Assembly: GCF_014638355.1 (NCBI RefSeq) | Contig: NZ_BMFK01000002.1 | Coordinates: forward strand, 310,001-374,000 | Direction: 5' to 3' | DNA length: 64,000 bases | Source of the DNA: Priestia taiwanensis | Lineage (GTDB): Bacteria > Bacillota > Bacilli > Bacillales > Bacillaceae_G | Part shown: positions 53,749-62,801 of the stretch, piece by piece | How positions within the stretch are numbered: the stretch's first letter is position 1 | Layout: each line of letters begins with the position of its first letter | Translations under genes and position numbers: made by a program | Notes under the pieces: model-generated | Databases searched by the model: none | What the model was told of the DNA's origin: nothing | What the model saw: the letters and a program-made list of their open reading frames with translations, nothing else

Positions 53749-55497
53749 TTATTTCTTCGGCAATGCAACAGTAAATACTGTCCCTTCACCAACTTTACTC
53801 TTTAGCCCAATTGTACCATGATGCGCTTCAACAAGGTGTTTAACAATCGCTAGGCCAAGACCTGTACCACCAGAGTTACGGCTCCTCGCTTTATCTACTC
53901 GGTAAAAACGCTCAAACACACGCGGTATTTCGTCTTCCTCAATACCAATTCCTGTGTCAGCCACTTGTATAATGATATGGCTCTTCTTCTCTTCTAATGT
54001 AACACATATGCTTCCTTCTGCTGGCGTGTACAAAATAGCATTATTAATTAAGTTAATGAACACTTGCTGCAAACGATGACCATCTGCAATTACTTCTACT
54101 TCTTCTGTTTCTTTTAAACATAACGTAAGGTCTTTATTCTTCGCTTTATCCTGTAGAAGCTCTACCATCTCACGTAACAACACGTTCATGTTAAGTTTGC
54201 CTTTATTCAACTCGAAACCTTGCTGCTCAATTTTCGATAGATCTAACAAATCTTGAATCAGACGCTGCATGCGATCACTTTCTTTCAAAATAATCGTTAA
54301 GAAGTATTGACGAAGTTGCTCATCTTCCATCGCACCGTCTAGTAACGTTTCCGAAAATCCCTTAATAGACGTAATTGGCGTCTTCAATTCATGTGACACG
54401 TTTGCTAAAAAGTCTTTTCTCATCTGTTCTAGCTTTTTAATACCAGTAATGTCATGGAAAACTAAGACAATGCCTTTCCACTCGTGATTCATTCCGATAA
54501 TCGGTGCCCCGTATATCTCAAAATGACGTTTATCCCCCTTAAGTGGTAACATCAGTTGCTTACGGACCTGAACTTCCGATAGCAAAATTTCCTCTACAAG
54601 CTTAATAACATCATTATATGGAATTACTTCATAGAACAACTTACCTTCATATTCATCTTTGGATACACCAAAGATCTCTCGGTATGTTCTATTCGCTAAC
54701 GTTACGTACCCACGTCCATCTAGCAATACAATACCACTACCGACATTTTCAATTAATGTACGCAAACGATCTTGTTGCATCTCATTCTTTCGTTCCATCT
54801 CTTGCAGATCACGGGCTAAGACATTAATGGCTTGGCTTAACATGCCTGTTTCATCAATATGGTCTTCATACGTTCTTGCTTTATAATTGCCTTTTGCCAG
54901 TTCAATCGCAACACGTGTGACAGATTCAATCGGCTTTGTATATTGACTCGCGATCTTAAGACCTAAGAATAAAATAACAACAAAAGCTAATGCTAAACTA
55001 ATCGTCAAAATCACCCATATTTGCTGGGTAACCTCACTTAATGAGCTCACCGAGACAGAAACAATTAAATATCCTTCTGTATTCATTGAATCTTTTAAGT
55101 AAATTCCGTACTCATACTGACCATTCTCTTGATTTACAAAATACACTTCATCTTTGTTTTTCTCTGTCTCCTCAAAAATAGTAAGATGAGATTCTTCCGT
55201 ACCGATTTCTTGATTATTCGTTGCATATATTAATTTTCGCTCGCTATCAAATAGCGCTAACTTCATTTCTAATTCATCGTCTATTTTATCTAACGTCTTT
55301 GAAATGTTCCGTATATCTTGGATATTATTCTCTTGGATTAATGATGTAATAAAATGTACTTCCCGCTTCATTTGTTTATTGAACGAGTCCACATAAAAAC
55401 TCTTAAATAATTGACCAATAATTACTCCTAGGCCAACTAATATCGTGACCGTTAATGTAACAATAGCGAAGAGCAACCTCGAACGAAATCTATTCAT
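53749..55497 (-). CDS. phoR: Phosphate-regulon sensor histidine kinase
   Basis: 582 residues. Two transmembrane helices (about 8-30 and 158-178) enclose an extracytoplasmic PDC/PAS-like sensor region. HAMP (KYKARTYEDHID-like, about 180-232), a cytoplasmic PAS (IENVGSGIVLLDGRGYVTLA), the dimerisation/phosphoacceptor segment FLANVSHELKTPITSIKGFS with its His, and the ATPase N, G1, F and G2 boxes (NLINNAILYTP, VADTGIGIEEDEI, FYRVDKARSRNSGGTGLGLA) follow. The ATG overlaps the phoP stop by 8 bases. Phosphate-limitation sensing is inferred from the mdh-phoP-phoR-polA context. Confidence 0.95.
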   Translation of the reverse strand: MNRFRSRLLFAIVTLTVTILVGLGVIIGQLFKSFYVDSFNKQMKREVHFITSLIQENNIQDIRNISKTLDKIDDELEMKLALFDSERKLIYATNNQEIGTEESHLTIFEETEKNKDEVYFVNQENGQYEYGIYLKDSMNTEGYLIVSVSVSSLSEVTQQIWVILTISLALAFVVILFLGLKIASQYTKPIESVTRVAIELAKGNYKARTYEDHIDETGMLSQAINVLARDLQEMERKNEMQQDRLRTLIENVGSGIVLLDGRGYVTLANRTYREIFGVSKDEYEGKLFYEVIPYNDVIKLVEEILLSEVQVRKQLMLPLKGDKRHFEIYGAPIIGMNHEWKGIVLVFHDITGIKKLEQMRKDFLANVSHELKTPITSIKGFSETLLDGAMEDEQLRQYFLTIILKESDRMQRLIQDLLDLSKIEQQGFELNKGKLNMNVLLREMVELLQDKAKNKDLTLCLKETEEVEVIADGHRLQQVFINLINNAILYTPAEGSICVTLEEKKSHIIIQVADTGIGIEEDEIPRVFERFYRVDKARSRNSGGTGLGLAIVKHLVEAHHGTIGLKSKVGEGTVFTVALPKK

Positions 55498-56206
55498 TCA
55501 TTTTTGGCTCCTCTAATTTGTACCCTAATCCACGTACCGTTTTAATGTACTGTGGCTTCTTCGAATTCTCTTCGATTTTGTCACGTAAATGACTAATATG
55601 CACATCTACAATACGTGTATCACCAGCAAAGTCATAGTTCCAAACAGAGCTAAGTAATTGATCTCTTGTTAATACACGCCCTTTATTTTTCGATAAATAA
55701 AGGAGTAATTCAAATTCTTTTGGTGTTAACTCCAGTTGCGCTCCTTTAAAATATGCTTCATATGATTCTGGCACAATTTTTAAATCTGCAATTTTCAGCG
55801 TTTCTGTCTCTACTTCTTTTGCTACAAATTCTTCATACATTTTCGCACGACGTAAAATAGCTTTTACCCTCGCTACGACTTCTCTTGGGCTAAACGGCTT
55901 CGTCATATAATCATCTGCACCTAGTTCTAACCCTAATACTTTATCAAATTCATCATCTTTCGCCGTTAACATCACAATTGGTGTCATGATTTTCTCTGAG
56001 CGAAGTTGCTTACACACTTCCATTCCATCTTTCTTTGGCAACATTAAATCAAGCACAATTAAATCCGGCGCTTCGTCATGTACTTTTTGAACCGCACTTT
56101 CACCATCCATTGCCGTTACAACTTCAAATCCCGCTTGCTGAAGATTAAATTGAATTAACGTCAAGATAAATTCTTCGTCATCTACAACTAAAACTTTTTT
56201 ACTCAT
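55490..56206 (-). CDS. phoP: Phosphate-regulon response regulator
   Basis: 238-residue OmpR-type regulator. Receiver domain with the acidic pocket (VVDDEE), the phosphoacceptor Asp53 (LIVLDLMLPKKDG) and Lys in MTKPFSPREV, then a winged-helix DNA-binding domain (ELTPKEFELLLYLSKNKGRV, HISHLRDKIEEN, IKTVRGLGYKLEEP). ATG 56204-56206 follows GGAGGAGAAT. The 4-codon longer frame overlaps that site. Orthologous to PhoP of B. subtilis, by position next to mdh. Confidence 0.95.
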   Translation of the reverse strand: MSKKVLVVDDEEFILTLIQFNLQQAGFEVVTAMDGESAVQKVHDEAPDLIVLDLMLPKKDGMEVCKQLRSEKIMTPIVMLTAKDDEFDKVLGLELGADDYMTKPFSPREVVARVKAILRRAKMYEEFVAKEVETETLKIADLKIVPESYEAYFKGAQLELTPKEFELLLYLSKNKGRVLTRDQLLSSVWNYDFAGDTRIVDVHISHLRDKIEENSKKPQYIKTVRGLGYKLEEPKMNE

Positions 56207-56340
56207 ATTCTCCTCCAAATAATAAATTCCCCTATATCCGATATTCAGTTGGTTTCATCATACTATGAATGAAATGATACCTCAATACATAAATACAACT
56301 TCCAAACTTGCAGAAAATAAACTTTATTCTACAGAAAAAA

Positions 56341-56361
56341 GCTAGCTTCCTATAAGCTAGC
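56341..56361 (-). terminator. Terminator after the MaoC-like gene
   Basis: GCTAGCTT/AAGCTAGC stem (56361-56354 with 56348-56341) followed by T6 on the minus strand. Confidence 0.9.
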
Positions 56362-56370
56362 CTTCCCTCT

Positions 56371-56841
56371 TCAGAAGTTATCTAATGCGTGGTGAACAGA
56401 TGGCGTCATATACGGCGGGGTAACAACAATATTCCCGTCAATAACAAGTACGTCATCTTCTGTACATACTACCGTTTGCACCGTCACAATTTGGCGTTCC
56501 ACATCTACATGTACGACTTCAAAATCAAACTTCAATAACTCACCATGATGAATAGCTTGAAGAAAGTTCAATTCTAGTTTCATAATATGACTGCCAGGTC
56601 CAGGTAAGTATTTATTAATAGATGAGGAAATAATTCCTGTTAACATTGTCGTAGGAACAATCGGTTTTTTATACGGTGTTTGCATTACGTAGTCGTGTTG
56701 AATATATAATGGGTTCGTATCATTTGTTAACCCTAAATAAAGAAGTAAGTCTTTATCCTCCATTTTCTCTGTTAATGATAACTTTTCCCCAACACAGATT
56801 TCATGAATATGTCTACCCATTCTCTTTTTCTTTCGTAACAC
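56371..56841 (-). CDS. MaoC-like hot-dog domain protein
   Basis: 156-residue single hot-dog domain protein resembling R-specific enoyl-CoA hydratases / MaoC dehydratases. The hydratase-2 style segment DLLLYLGLTNDTNPLYIQHD contains the expected Asp-x-Asn-Pro-h-h-h-x-x-Asp/His pattern (NDTNPLYIQHD), followed by KKPIVPTTMLTGIISSSINK. It could hydrate enoyl-CoA/ACP or act as a thioester-binding protein. It starts at GTG behind GGGAGGGCGAGGGC and has its own terminator between mdh and phoP. The biological role is unknown. Confidence 0.83.
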   Translation of the reverse strand: MLRKKKRMGRHIHEICVGEKLSLTEKMEDKDLLLYLGLTNDTNPLYIQHDYVMQTPYKKPIVPTTMLTGIISSSINKYLPGPGSHIMKLELNFLQAIHHGELLKFDFEVVHVDVERQIVTVQTVVCTEDDVLVIDGNIVVTPPYMTPSVHHALDNF

Positions 56842-56885
56842 GCCCTCGCCCTCCCCTACTTATATCAACATCTGTAGTGAAACAA

Positions 56886-56918
56886 AAAGTCGAGAACGTA
56901 ACATATGTCCTCGACTTT
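56886..56918 (-). terminator. Terminator of citZ-icd-mdh
   Basis: AAAGTCGAG/CTCGACTTT perfect 9-bp stem with a T-rich tail on the minus strand. Confidence 0.9.
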
Positions 56919-56943
56919 CTATATGCATTAGTTAGTGTTCACA

Positions 56944-57885
56944 TTATACTAATGCGTTCATTACCGCTTTAACAGATTCCACTGATTTCGCTAACGCTTT
57001 TTCTTCTTCTTCTGTTAAGTCTAATTGGATAATTTCTTCAATACCATTTCCACCAATAATTGTTGGAACACCTAAGTAAATACCATCAAATCCATACTCA
57101 CCTTCTAAGTAGGCAATTGTTGGTAATACACGACGTTGGTCTTTTAAGATTGCTTCCACCATTTCTACTAATGAAGCTGCTGGTGCATAGTATGCACTAC
57201 CATTACCTAATAAGTTAACGATTTCGCCGCCACCTTTTCTTGTTCTTTCCACAATTGCATCTAAACGCTCTTGTGGAATTAACTTTTCTAATGGAATACC
57301 ACCAGCATAGGAGTAGCGTACTAGAGGTACCATATCATCACCATGACCACCTAATACGAAACCAGTTACATCTTTCACCGATAAGTTTAACTCTTGTGCT
57401 ACAAATGTACGGAAGCGCGCTGTATCTAGTACACCTGATTGGCCGATAACACGATGTTTCGGGAAACCAGATTCTTGGAATACGCTGTATGTCATTGCAT
57501 CTACTGGATTTGTTAATACAACAATGAAGCAATCTGGTGAGTATTTTACAATCTCACGTGTTACAGCTTTCATAATGTTGCCGTTTGTTGCAACAAGATC
57601 GTCACGACTCATACCTGGCTTACGTGCAATTCCAGCTGTAATAACAACTACATCCGAGTCTGCTGTATCTTCATAGTCGCTTGTACCGATAATGTTTGCA
57701 TCAAACCCTTGAACTGGGCTCGCTTCTAACATATCTAACGCTTTTCCTTTTGTTGGGTTTTCCATTTGTGGAATATCCACTAATACAACATCACCTAATT
57801 CTTTTTGTGCTAATAAGAAAGCTGTTGTTGCTCCTGTGAATCCGCCACCGATAACAGAAATTCTTCTTCTTTTCATCTTTGTCAT
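56944..57885 (-). CDS. mdh: Malate dehydrogenase
   Basis: 313 residues, LDH-like malate dehydrogenase interconverting malate and oxaloacetate with NAD. N-terminal Rossmann motif [18 protein letters not shown] (GxGxxG with a third Gly in place of the usual Ala), substrate Arg in [19 protein letters not shown], catalytic His in [30 protein letters not shown] precedes the ATG. Last of the citZ-icd-mdh operon, directly after icd (13 bases). Confidence 0.97.
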   Translation of the reverse strand: MTKMKRRRISVIGGGFTGATTAFLLAQKELGDVVLVDIPQMENPTKGKALDMLEASPVQGFDANIIGTSDYEDTADSDVVVITAGIARKPGMSRDDLVATNGNIMKAVTREIVKYSPDCFIVVLTNPVDAMTYSVFQESGFPKHRVIGQSGVLDTARFRTFVAQELNLSVKDVTGFVLGGHGDDMVPLVRYSYAGGIPLEKLIPQERLDAIVERTRKGGGEIVNLLGNGSAYYAPAASLVEMVEAILKDQRRVLPTIAYLEGEYGFDGIYLGVPTIIGGNGIEEIIQLDLTEEEEKALAKSVESVKAVMNALV

Positions 57886-57898
57886 GGTATCTTCCCCT

Positions 57899-59188
57899 TT
57901 ACTTTGCTAATACAGCAGTCATATTGTTAATTAACTCATCCGCAAACTCAGAGCACTTCACTTCCGTTGCACCTTCCATTAAACGAGCGAAATCATATGT
58001 TACTACTTTCGAAGAAATCGTCTGCTCCATCGCTTCGATTACTAACTTCGCCGCTTCGTTCCATCCTAAATGCTCTAACATTAGTACTCCTGATAAAACA
58101 ACAGAAGATGGGTTCACTTTATCTAAACCAGCATACTTCGGGGCAGTTCCGTGTGTCGCTTCAAAAATTGCATGACCAGTTTCATAGTTGATGTTTGCGC
58201 CTGGCGCAATACCAATTCCACCAACTTGTGCTGCTAATGCATCTGAAATATAGTCACCATTTAAGTTCATTGTTGCTACAACATCGAACTCACGTGGGCG
58301 CGTTAAAATTTGTTGTAGGAAGATGTCTGCAATTGAATCTTTAATTAAGATTTTTCCTTCTTCTTCCGCTTTTGCCATTGCTTCATTCGCAGCATTCTTA
58401 CCATGTTCTTCTACGATACGGTCGTATTCAGCCCATGTAAATACTTTATCACCGAACTCTTGCTCTGCTACTTCGTAACCCCAGTTCTTGAACGCACCTT
58501 CTGTAAATTTCATAATGTTTCCTTTATGAACTAATGTTACAGATTTACGTCCTTCTGAAATTGCATAGTTAATAGCTGCACGAACTAAACGTTTCGTACC
58601 TTCTGCTGATACAGGCTTAATACCGATACCTGATGTTTCAGGGAAACGGATTTTATTTACGCCTAATTCATTTTGTAAGAATGCAATTAACTTTTCTACA
58701 CCTTCTGAACCTTGTGCATACTCAATACCAGCATAAATATCCTCTGTGTTCTCACGGAAGATAACCATATCTGTATCTTCTGGACGTTTTACTGGAGATG
58801 GCACTCCTTCAAAATAACGTACTGGACGTAAGCATACGAATAAGTCTAACTCTTGGCGAAGTGCTACGTTCAACGAGCGAATTCCGCCACCAATTGGAGT
58901 TGTTAATGGTCCTTTAATACCAATTAAGTATTCTCTAATAAGGTTTAACGTTTCTTCTGGTAACCACTCACCTGTTTGGTTGAATGCTTTCTCTCCAGCA
59001 AGAACCTCTTTCCATACGATTCCGCGTTTTCCATCGTATGCTTTTTCAACAGCAGCTTCTAATACACGTGAAGCTGCTTTCCAAATATCCGGTCCAATTC
59101 CATCACCTTCAATGAAAGGAATAATCGGATGACTCGGTACGTTTAATTGACCATTCGTTACTGTAATCTTTTCTCCATTTACCATCAT
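57899..59188 (-). CDS. icd: Isocitrate dehydrogenase (NADP)
   Basis: 429 residues, homodimeric NADP enzyme of the TCA cycle. The substrate region is [20 protein letters not shown], with Mg2+ Asp residues in the later [20 protein letters not shown] and the C-terminal NADP segment [23 protein letters not shown] 59186-59188 lies 7 bases after AGGAGG. The second ATG follows immediately. The 8-codon longer frame overlaps the ribosome binding site. Middle gene of citZ-icd-mdh. Confidence 0.98.
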   Translation of the reverse strand: MMVNGEKITVTNGQLNVPSHPIIPFIEGDGIGPDIWKAASRVLEAAVEKAYDGKRGIVWKEVLAGEKAFNQTGEWLPEETLNLIREYLIGIKGPLTTPIGGGIRSLNVALRQELDLFVCLRPVRYFEGVPSPVKRPEDTDMVIFRENTEDIYAGIEYAQGSEGVEKLIAFLQNELGVNKIRFPETSGIGIKPVSAEGTKRLVRAAINYAISEGRKSVTLVHKGNIMKFTEGAFKNWGYEVAEQEFGDKVFTWAEYDRIVEEHGKNAANEAMAKAEEEGKILIKDSIADIFLQQILTRPREFDVVATMNLNGDYISDALAAQVGGIGIAPGANINYETGHAIFEATHGTAPKYAGLDKVNPSSVVLSGVLMLEHLGWNEAAKLVIEAMEQTISSKVVTYDFARLMEGATEVKCSEFADELINNMTAVLAK

Positions 59189-59298
59189 TAAATAACCTCC
59201 TAATTTCTTCAATCGATACGACTAAATTAAATTGATAACCCAGTTATATCGAAATAGTTTTCTGCGTATATGAAATAATCAGTTTTTTTATTGTGTAA

Positions 59299-60417
59299 TT
59301 AATCTCTTTGCTCTAATGGAACATATACTTGCTTATCCGGTCCTGTGTAATCTGCACGCGGACGGATTAGGCGATTGTTTTCATATTGCTCCATGATGTG
59401 TGCTAACCAACCAGACGTACGAGCAACAGCAAAGATTGGTGTAAATAAATCTGAGTCAATGCCTAATGAATGGTATACTGTCGCAGAATAGAAGTCTACA
59501 TTTGGCGGTAAGTTCTTCTTCTTCTCCGCTAATAGTTCCTCTACTTTCACACTCATCTCATACCATTTTTGATTTCCAGTAATATCACATAAGCGTCTTG
59601 ACATATCTTTCAAATGTTTTGTACGTGGATCACCTTGTTGATATACACGGTGACCAAATCCCATAATCTTTTCTTTCTTCTCTAACTTCTCTAAGATATA
59701 CGATTCTACGTTATCTAACTCGCCAATTTCCATTAACATCTTCATTACGTTTTCATTTGCACCACCATGAAGTGGTCCTTTTAACGCTCCAATTGCAGCT
59801 GTCATACCAGAATATACATCCGATAATGTTCCTACACATACACGAGCTGTAAATGTAGAAGCATTCAATTCGTGATCGGCATGAAGTACTAACGCTTTAT
59901 TAAACGCCTCTTCTTCAATCTCATTCGGCACACGACCATTTAACATGTATAAGAAATTTGCTGCAAAGCCTAAATCTTTACGTGGAGCAATTGGATCTAA
60001 CCCTTTACGCAAGCGAGAAAACATTGCTACTAACGTTGAGATTTTCGCTTGAACCTTTAGAGATTTTACATATAGTGCTTCTTTATCTAGTGAATCTGCA
60101 TCTTTGTCGTAGAAAGAGAATAATGATACACCCGTTCTCACCACTGCCATAGGATTAATTTTATTTAATGGAATGCCTTTTAAATAATGAATAATATTCG
60201 ACGGAATACTTGCATTAAGCGCTAACTCTTTTCGAATTTCTTCTAATTCCTGTTTATTAGGAAGTCTTTGGTGCCATAATAAATAAACTACCTCCTCAAA
60301 GCTACAAAATTGAGCTAACTCATCAATTCCGTATCCTACATACGTTAATGTATCATCGATAATTGATGAAATTGATGATTGTGTAGCTACTACGCCTTCG
60401 AGTCCTTTTACTACCAT
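59299..60417 (-). CDS. citZ: Citrate synthase
   Basis: 372 residues, type II small citrate synthase. Catalytic His in ALKGPLHGGANENVMKMLM, His in GFGHRVYQQGDPR, and Asp in NVDFYSATVYHSLGI. ATG 60415-60417 follows AAGGAGAGGTTGAC. The 22-codon longer frame has no ribosome binding site. Promoter at 60545-60573 and an operator-like palindrome in the leader suggest regulation. In B. subtilis CcpC and CcpA control this operon. Confidence 0.97.
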   Translation of the reverse strand: MVVKGLEGVVATQSSISSIIDDTLTYVGYGIDELAQFCSFEEVVYLLWHQRLPNKQELEEIRKELALNASIPSNIIHYLKGIPLNKINPMAVVRTGVSLFSFYDKDADSLDKEALYVKSLKVQAKISTLVAMFSRLRKGLDPIAPRKDLGFAANFLYMLNGRVPNEIEEEAFNKALVLHADHELNASTFTARVCVGTLSDVYSGMTAAIGALKGPLHGGANENVMKMLMEIGELDNVESYILEKLEKKEKIMGFGHRVYQQGDPRTKHLKDMSRRLCDITGNQKWYEMSVKVEELLAEKKKNLPPNVDFYSATVYHSLGIDSDLFTPIFAVARTSGWLAHIMEQYENNRLIRPRADYTGPDKQVYVPLEQRD

Positions 60418-60507
60418 GTCAACCTCTCCTTTTCCAAAAAAATTTCTCCACCCCATACAATTCAAACTACTTTTCAAAGCCATATCAATCTATTTTCTCA
60501 CAATTAC

Positions 60508-60521
60508 ACATACTAGTATGT
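60508..60521. promoter_or_regulatory. Perfect palindrome in the citZ leader
   Basis: ACATACTAGTATGT, 14-base perfect palindrome with TTAC/GTAA flanks, about 90 bases before the citZ start and shortly after the promoter. It is not the ATAA-N7-TTAT CcpC pattern. Candidate operator, regulator unknown. Confidence 0.5.
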
Positions 60522-60544
60522 AACGATAATAAAACTATAAATCT

Positions 60545-60573
60545 ATTATAAACAATTATCTAACTTTTGTGAA
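60545..60573 (-). promoter_or_regulatory. citZ promoter
   Basis: TTCACA (60573-60568), 17 bases, TATAAT (60550-60545) on the minus strand. Confidence 0.8.
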
Positions 60574-60608
60574 TTAAAACAATTTAAAGAAAGTAAGCGT
60601 ATTCAAAC

Positions 60609-60651
60609 GTATGATAAAAAGAAGTGTCATTTACACTCCTTTTTATCATAC
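60609..60651 (-). terminator. Long hairpin terminator of ytwI
   Basis: 19-bp stem with one G-U pair (60609-60627 with 60633-60651) around a 5-base loop, enclosing the T-run. It may act on both strands. Confidence 0.85.
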
Positions 60652-60654
60652 TAC

Positions 60655-61116
60655 TTATTTGAAGTAATTAACAATCCACATGATCCAATATGCAATTCCA
60701 GCACCAATTAACGGACCTACAGCTACACCATTAAACAACGCTACAGCAAGAACTGTACCAAACACAAGCGCCGCTGTAATATGAGGATCGTTTGCTAATA
60801 AATTTAATCCACCTTTTGCAATAACTGCAACAAAAATACCCGAACCAATTGCAATCCATGCATAGTATGACTTTAATGCGTCTTGTAGCTGCCTAAATCC
60901 GATATCACCAGTTGCAATTGGGACAAGCACAGCAATTGTAATAACTGTAACTCCCCAATTTATTCCTTTAGACTGTAAATGCGGAAACACTTTATCTCCG
61001 AGTGGTGTAACTTTTAATACAAGTAATACAGCAACAGCCACCATTAATGACTGATTTTTCGCAACGAATCCAATAACAAGTAAAACTACTAAAAATAGAA
61101 TCGGTTCTGAAAACAT
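60655..61116 (-). CDS. ytwI: DUF441-family membrane protein YtwI
   Basis: 153-residue integral membrane protein with four hydrophobic segments. It belongs to the UPF0756/DUF441 family (phrases VTPLGDKVFPHLQSKGINWG, FVAVIAKGGLNLLANDPHI, GVAVGPLIGAGIAYWIMWIV). Function is unknown. In B. subtilis it also lies next to citZ, together with ytvI. Confidence 0.9.
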   Translation of the reverse strand: MFSEPILFLVVLLVIGFVAKNQSLMVAVAVLLVLKVTPLGDKVFPHLQSKGINWGVTVITIAVLVPIATGDIGFRQLQDALKSYYAWIAIGSGIFVAVIAKGGLNLLANDPHITAALVFGTVLAVALFNGVAVGPLIGAGIAYWIMWIVNYFK

Positions 61117-61208
61117 CCCGTATCATCCTCTCTCAAACATTTCTTTTCAAACAAACAATAAACGAGTACAATAAAATTACCATTATATAGGGAAAGGGGC
61201 ACCCATCC

Positions 61209-62318
61209 TTGAATGTACATTATATACATGTCGTCTTGCGCTTACTGATCATCATCGCAATTATCACAGGTAGTATGTATCTATTCTTCTTTCTTGCCAA
61301 ATTAGTATACCCTTTTGTTATTGCACTAGTACTTGCATATATGATGAATCCCCTTGTTAACTTCCTAGAACGAAACACACGCTTACCACGAGGATTAGCA
61401 GTCTTTTTATCACTCATTCTTCTTATTGGTTCACTTGGAGGTATTCTTACCTTTTTAATTGTTGAACTTATTAACGGTACACAATATTTATCAACTATTA
61501 TACCGAGTTATTTCCGCCATACCGTTACCTTTATTGAAGACTACCTGACACAACATATCGTTCCTATCTACGAACAAATAAATTCTCGCTTCAGTGAATT
61601 AGACCCAAGTAATCAAAATACAATCATCCATAATATCCAAAATTTTGGCGAACGAATTATTGACTCTAGCACAAAAATCATTTCCAACATTCTACTAAGT
61701 ATTAGTGTTTTCATTAGTAATTTACCTACAACTATTGCCGCACTTGTATTTTCTCTATTAGCAACCTTTTTCATCAGTAAAGACTGGGACAAACTACGTC
61801 GATTTATCCAACGGATTCTTCCGCAAAAGTTTCATCGTTACGGAAGACCTATCATTCATGAATTAAAGAAAGCTTTTTTAGGTTTTATAAAGGCACAACT
61901 TATGCTAATTACAATGACAACCGTTATTGTCTTAATCGGATTAACCATTCTACAAGTCCCATACGCTATTACTGTTTCACTCATTATAGGATTCGTTGAT
62001 TTACTCCCATACCTTGGTACAGGATTCATTCTTATCCCGTGGATTGCATACTCTTTCCTCACAGGAAATATTAGCTTTGCAATTGCCCTCCTAGTCTTAT
62101 ACATCATTGTACTGATTCAAAGACAAATTATGGAACCTAAAGTTCTGTCATCCAACATTGGATTAGACCCATTAGCAACGCTAATTGCACTATTTGTTGG
62201 ATTTAATTTATTCGGCTTCTTGGGGTTAATTATCGGACCAGTTATCTTAGTTATCATTAAGACATTACACTCCGTTCACATCTTTGAAGATTTATGGCGA
62301 TTTATTATTAAAAAATAA
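61209..62318 (+). CDS. ytvI: AI-2E family membrane protein YtvI
   Basis: 369 residues, about eight transmembrane helices. Typical AI-2E/PerM family segments: YPFVIALVLAYMMNPLVNFL near the N-terminus, and VSLIIGFVDLLPYLGTGFIL plus QIMEPKVLSSNIGLDPLATL in the C-terminal half. The family is variously linked to autoinducer export or Na+/H+ transport, and the substrate here is unknown. TTG start at 61209 behind AAAGGGG. The only plus-strand gene in this part, divergent from ytwI. Confidence 0.9.
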   Translation: MNVHYIHVVLRLLIIIAIITGSMYLFFFLAKLVYPFVIALVLAYMMNPLVNFLERNTRLPRGLAVFLSLILLIGSLGGILTFLIVELINGTQYLSTIIPSYFRHTVTFIEDYLTQHIVPIYEQINSRFSELDPSNQNTIIHNIQNFGERIIDSSTKIISNILLSISVFISNLPTTIAALVFSLLATFFISKDWDKLRRFIQRILPQKFHRYGRPIIHELKKAFLGFIKAQLMLITMTTVIVLIGLTILQVPYAITVSLIIGFVDLLPYLGTGFILIPWIAYSFLTGNISFAIALLVLYIIVLIQRQIMEPKVLSSNIGLDPLATLIALFVGFNLFGFLGLIIGPVILVIIKTLHSVHIFEDLWRFIIKK

Positions 62319-62319
62319 C

Positions 62320-62348
62320 AAAGTCTCCTTTTTGAAAAGGGAGACTTT
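62320..62348. terminator. Terminator between ytvI and fxsA
   Basis: AAAGTCTCCTTTT paired with AAAAGGGAGACTTT, with T-rich flanks usable by both convergent genes. Confidence 0.85.
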
Positions 62349-62728
62349 TATCGTCGATATGAAGAAAGCACTCGATGCTGTATATATCCTTTTATTGTGT
62401 CTCTAACTTTTCCTCTTGTAAGCGGAAGAAGACACACAAGACCAATTACATCTGTCACGTAACCAGGAATAAGTAGCAAAATACCCCCAATGATAACACA
62501 AATACCATCCAATACAGCATCAGTTGGCACTTGCCCACGACTTAATTGCAATTTAATATCATTCATAATTTTAATACCTTGTTTCTTTAGTAACAAAATA
62601 CCAATAATGCTTGTACATACAGAAATGAATATTATTGGTAGTACCCCAATATATTGACCAACTAAAATAAACACCATAAATTCAACAATGGCTATGCCAC
62701 TTAGTCCAATAAATACATATTTCTTCAT
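62348..62728 (-). CDS. fxsA: FxsA-family membrane protein
   Basis: 126 residues, three or four hydrophobic segments, family phrases VEFMVFILVGQYIGVLPIIF, GQVPTDAVLDGICVIIGGIL and LLIPGYVTDVIGLVCLLPLT. FxsA of E. coli modulates F-plasmid exclusion of phage T7. The role in Bacillus is unknown. GGGGGAGGACGG precedes the ATG. It lies downstream of pyk. Confidence 0.9.
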   Translation of the reverse strand: MKKYVFIGLSGIAIVEFMVFILVGQYIGVLPIIFISVCTSIIGILLLKKQGIKIMNDIKLQLSRGQVPTDAVLDGICVIIGGILLLIPGYVTDVIGLVCLLPLTRGKVRDTIKGYIQHRVLSSYRR

Positions 62729-62765
62729 CCGTCCTCCCCCTTTAACATTATTATAATATAAAAAA

Positions 62766-62787
62766 AAGAGAAGGTCGAAACCTTCTC
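62766..62787 (-). terminator. pyk terminator
   Basis: AGAGAAGGT/ACCTTCTCT stem with T7 following on the minus strand. Confidence 0.9.
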
Positions 62788-62801
62788 TCCATCAATATTT
62801 C

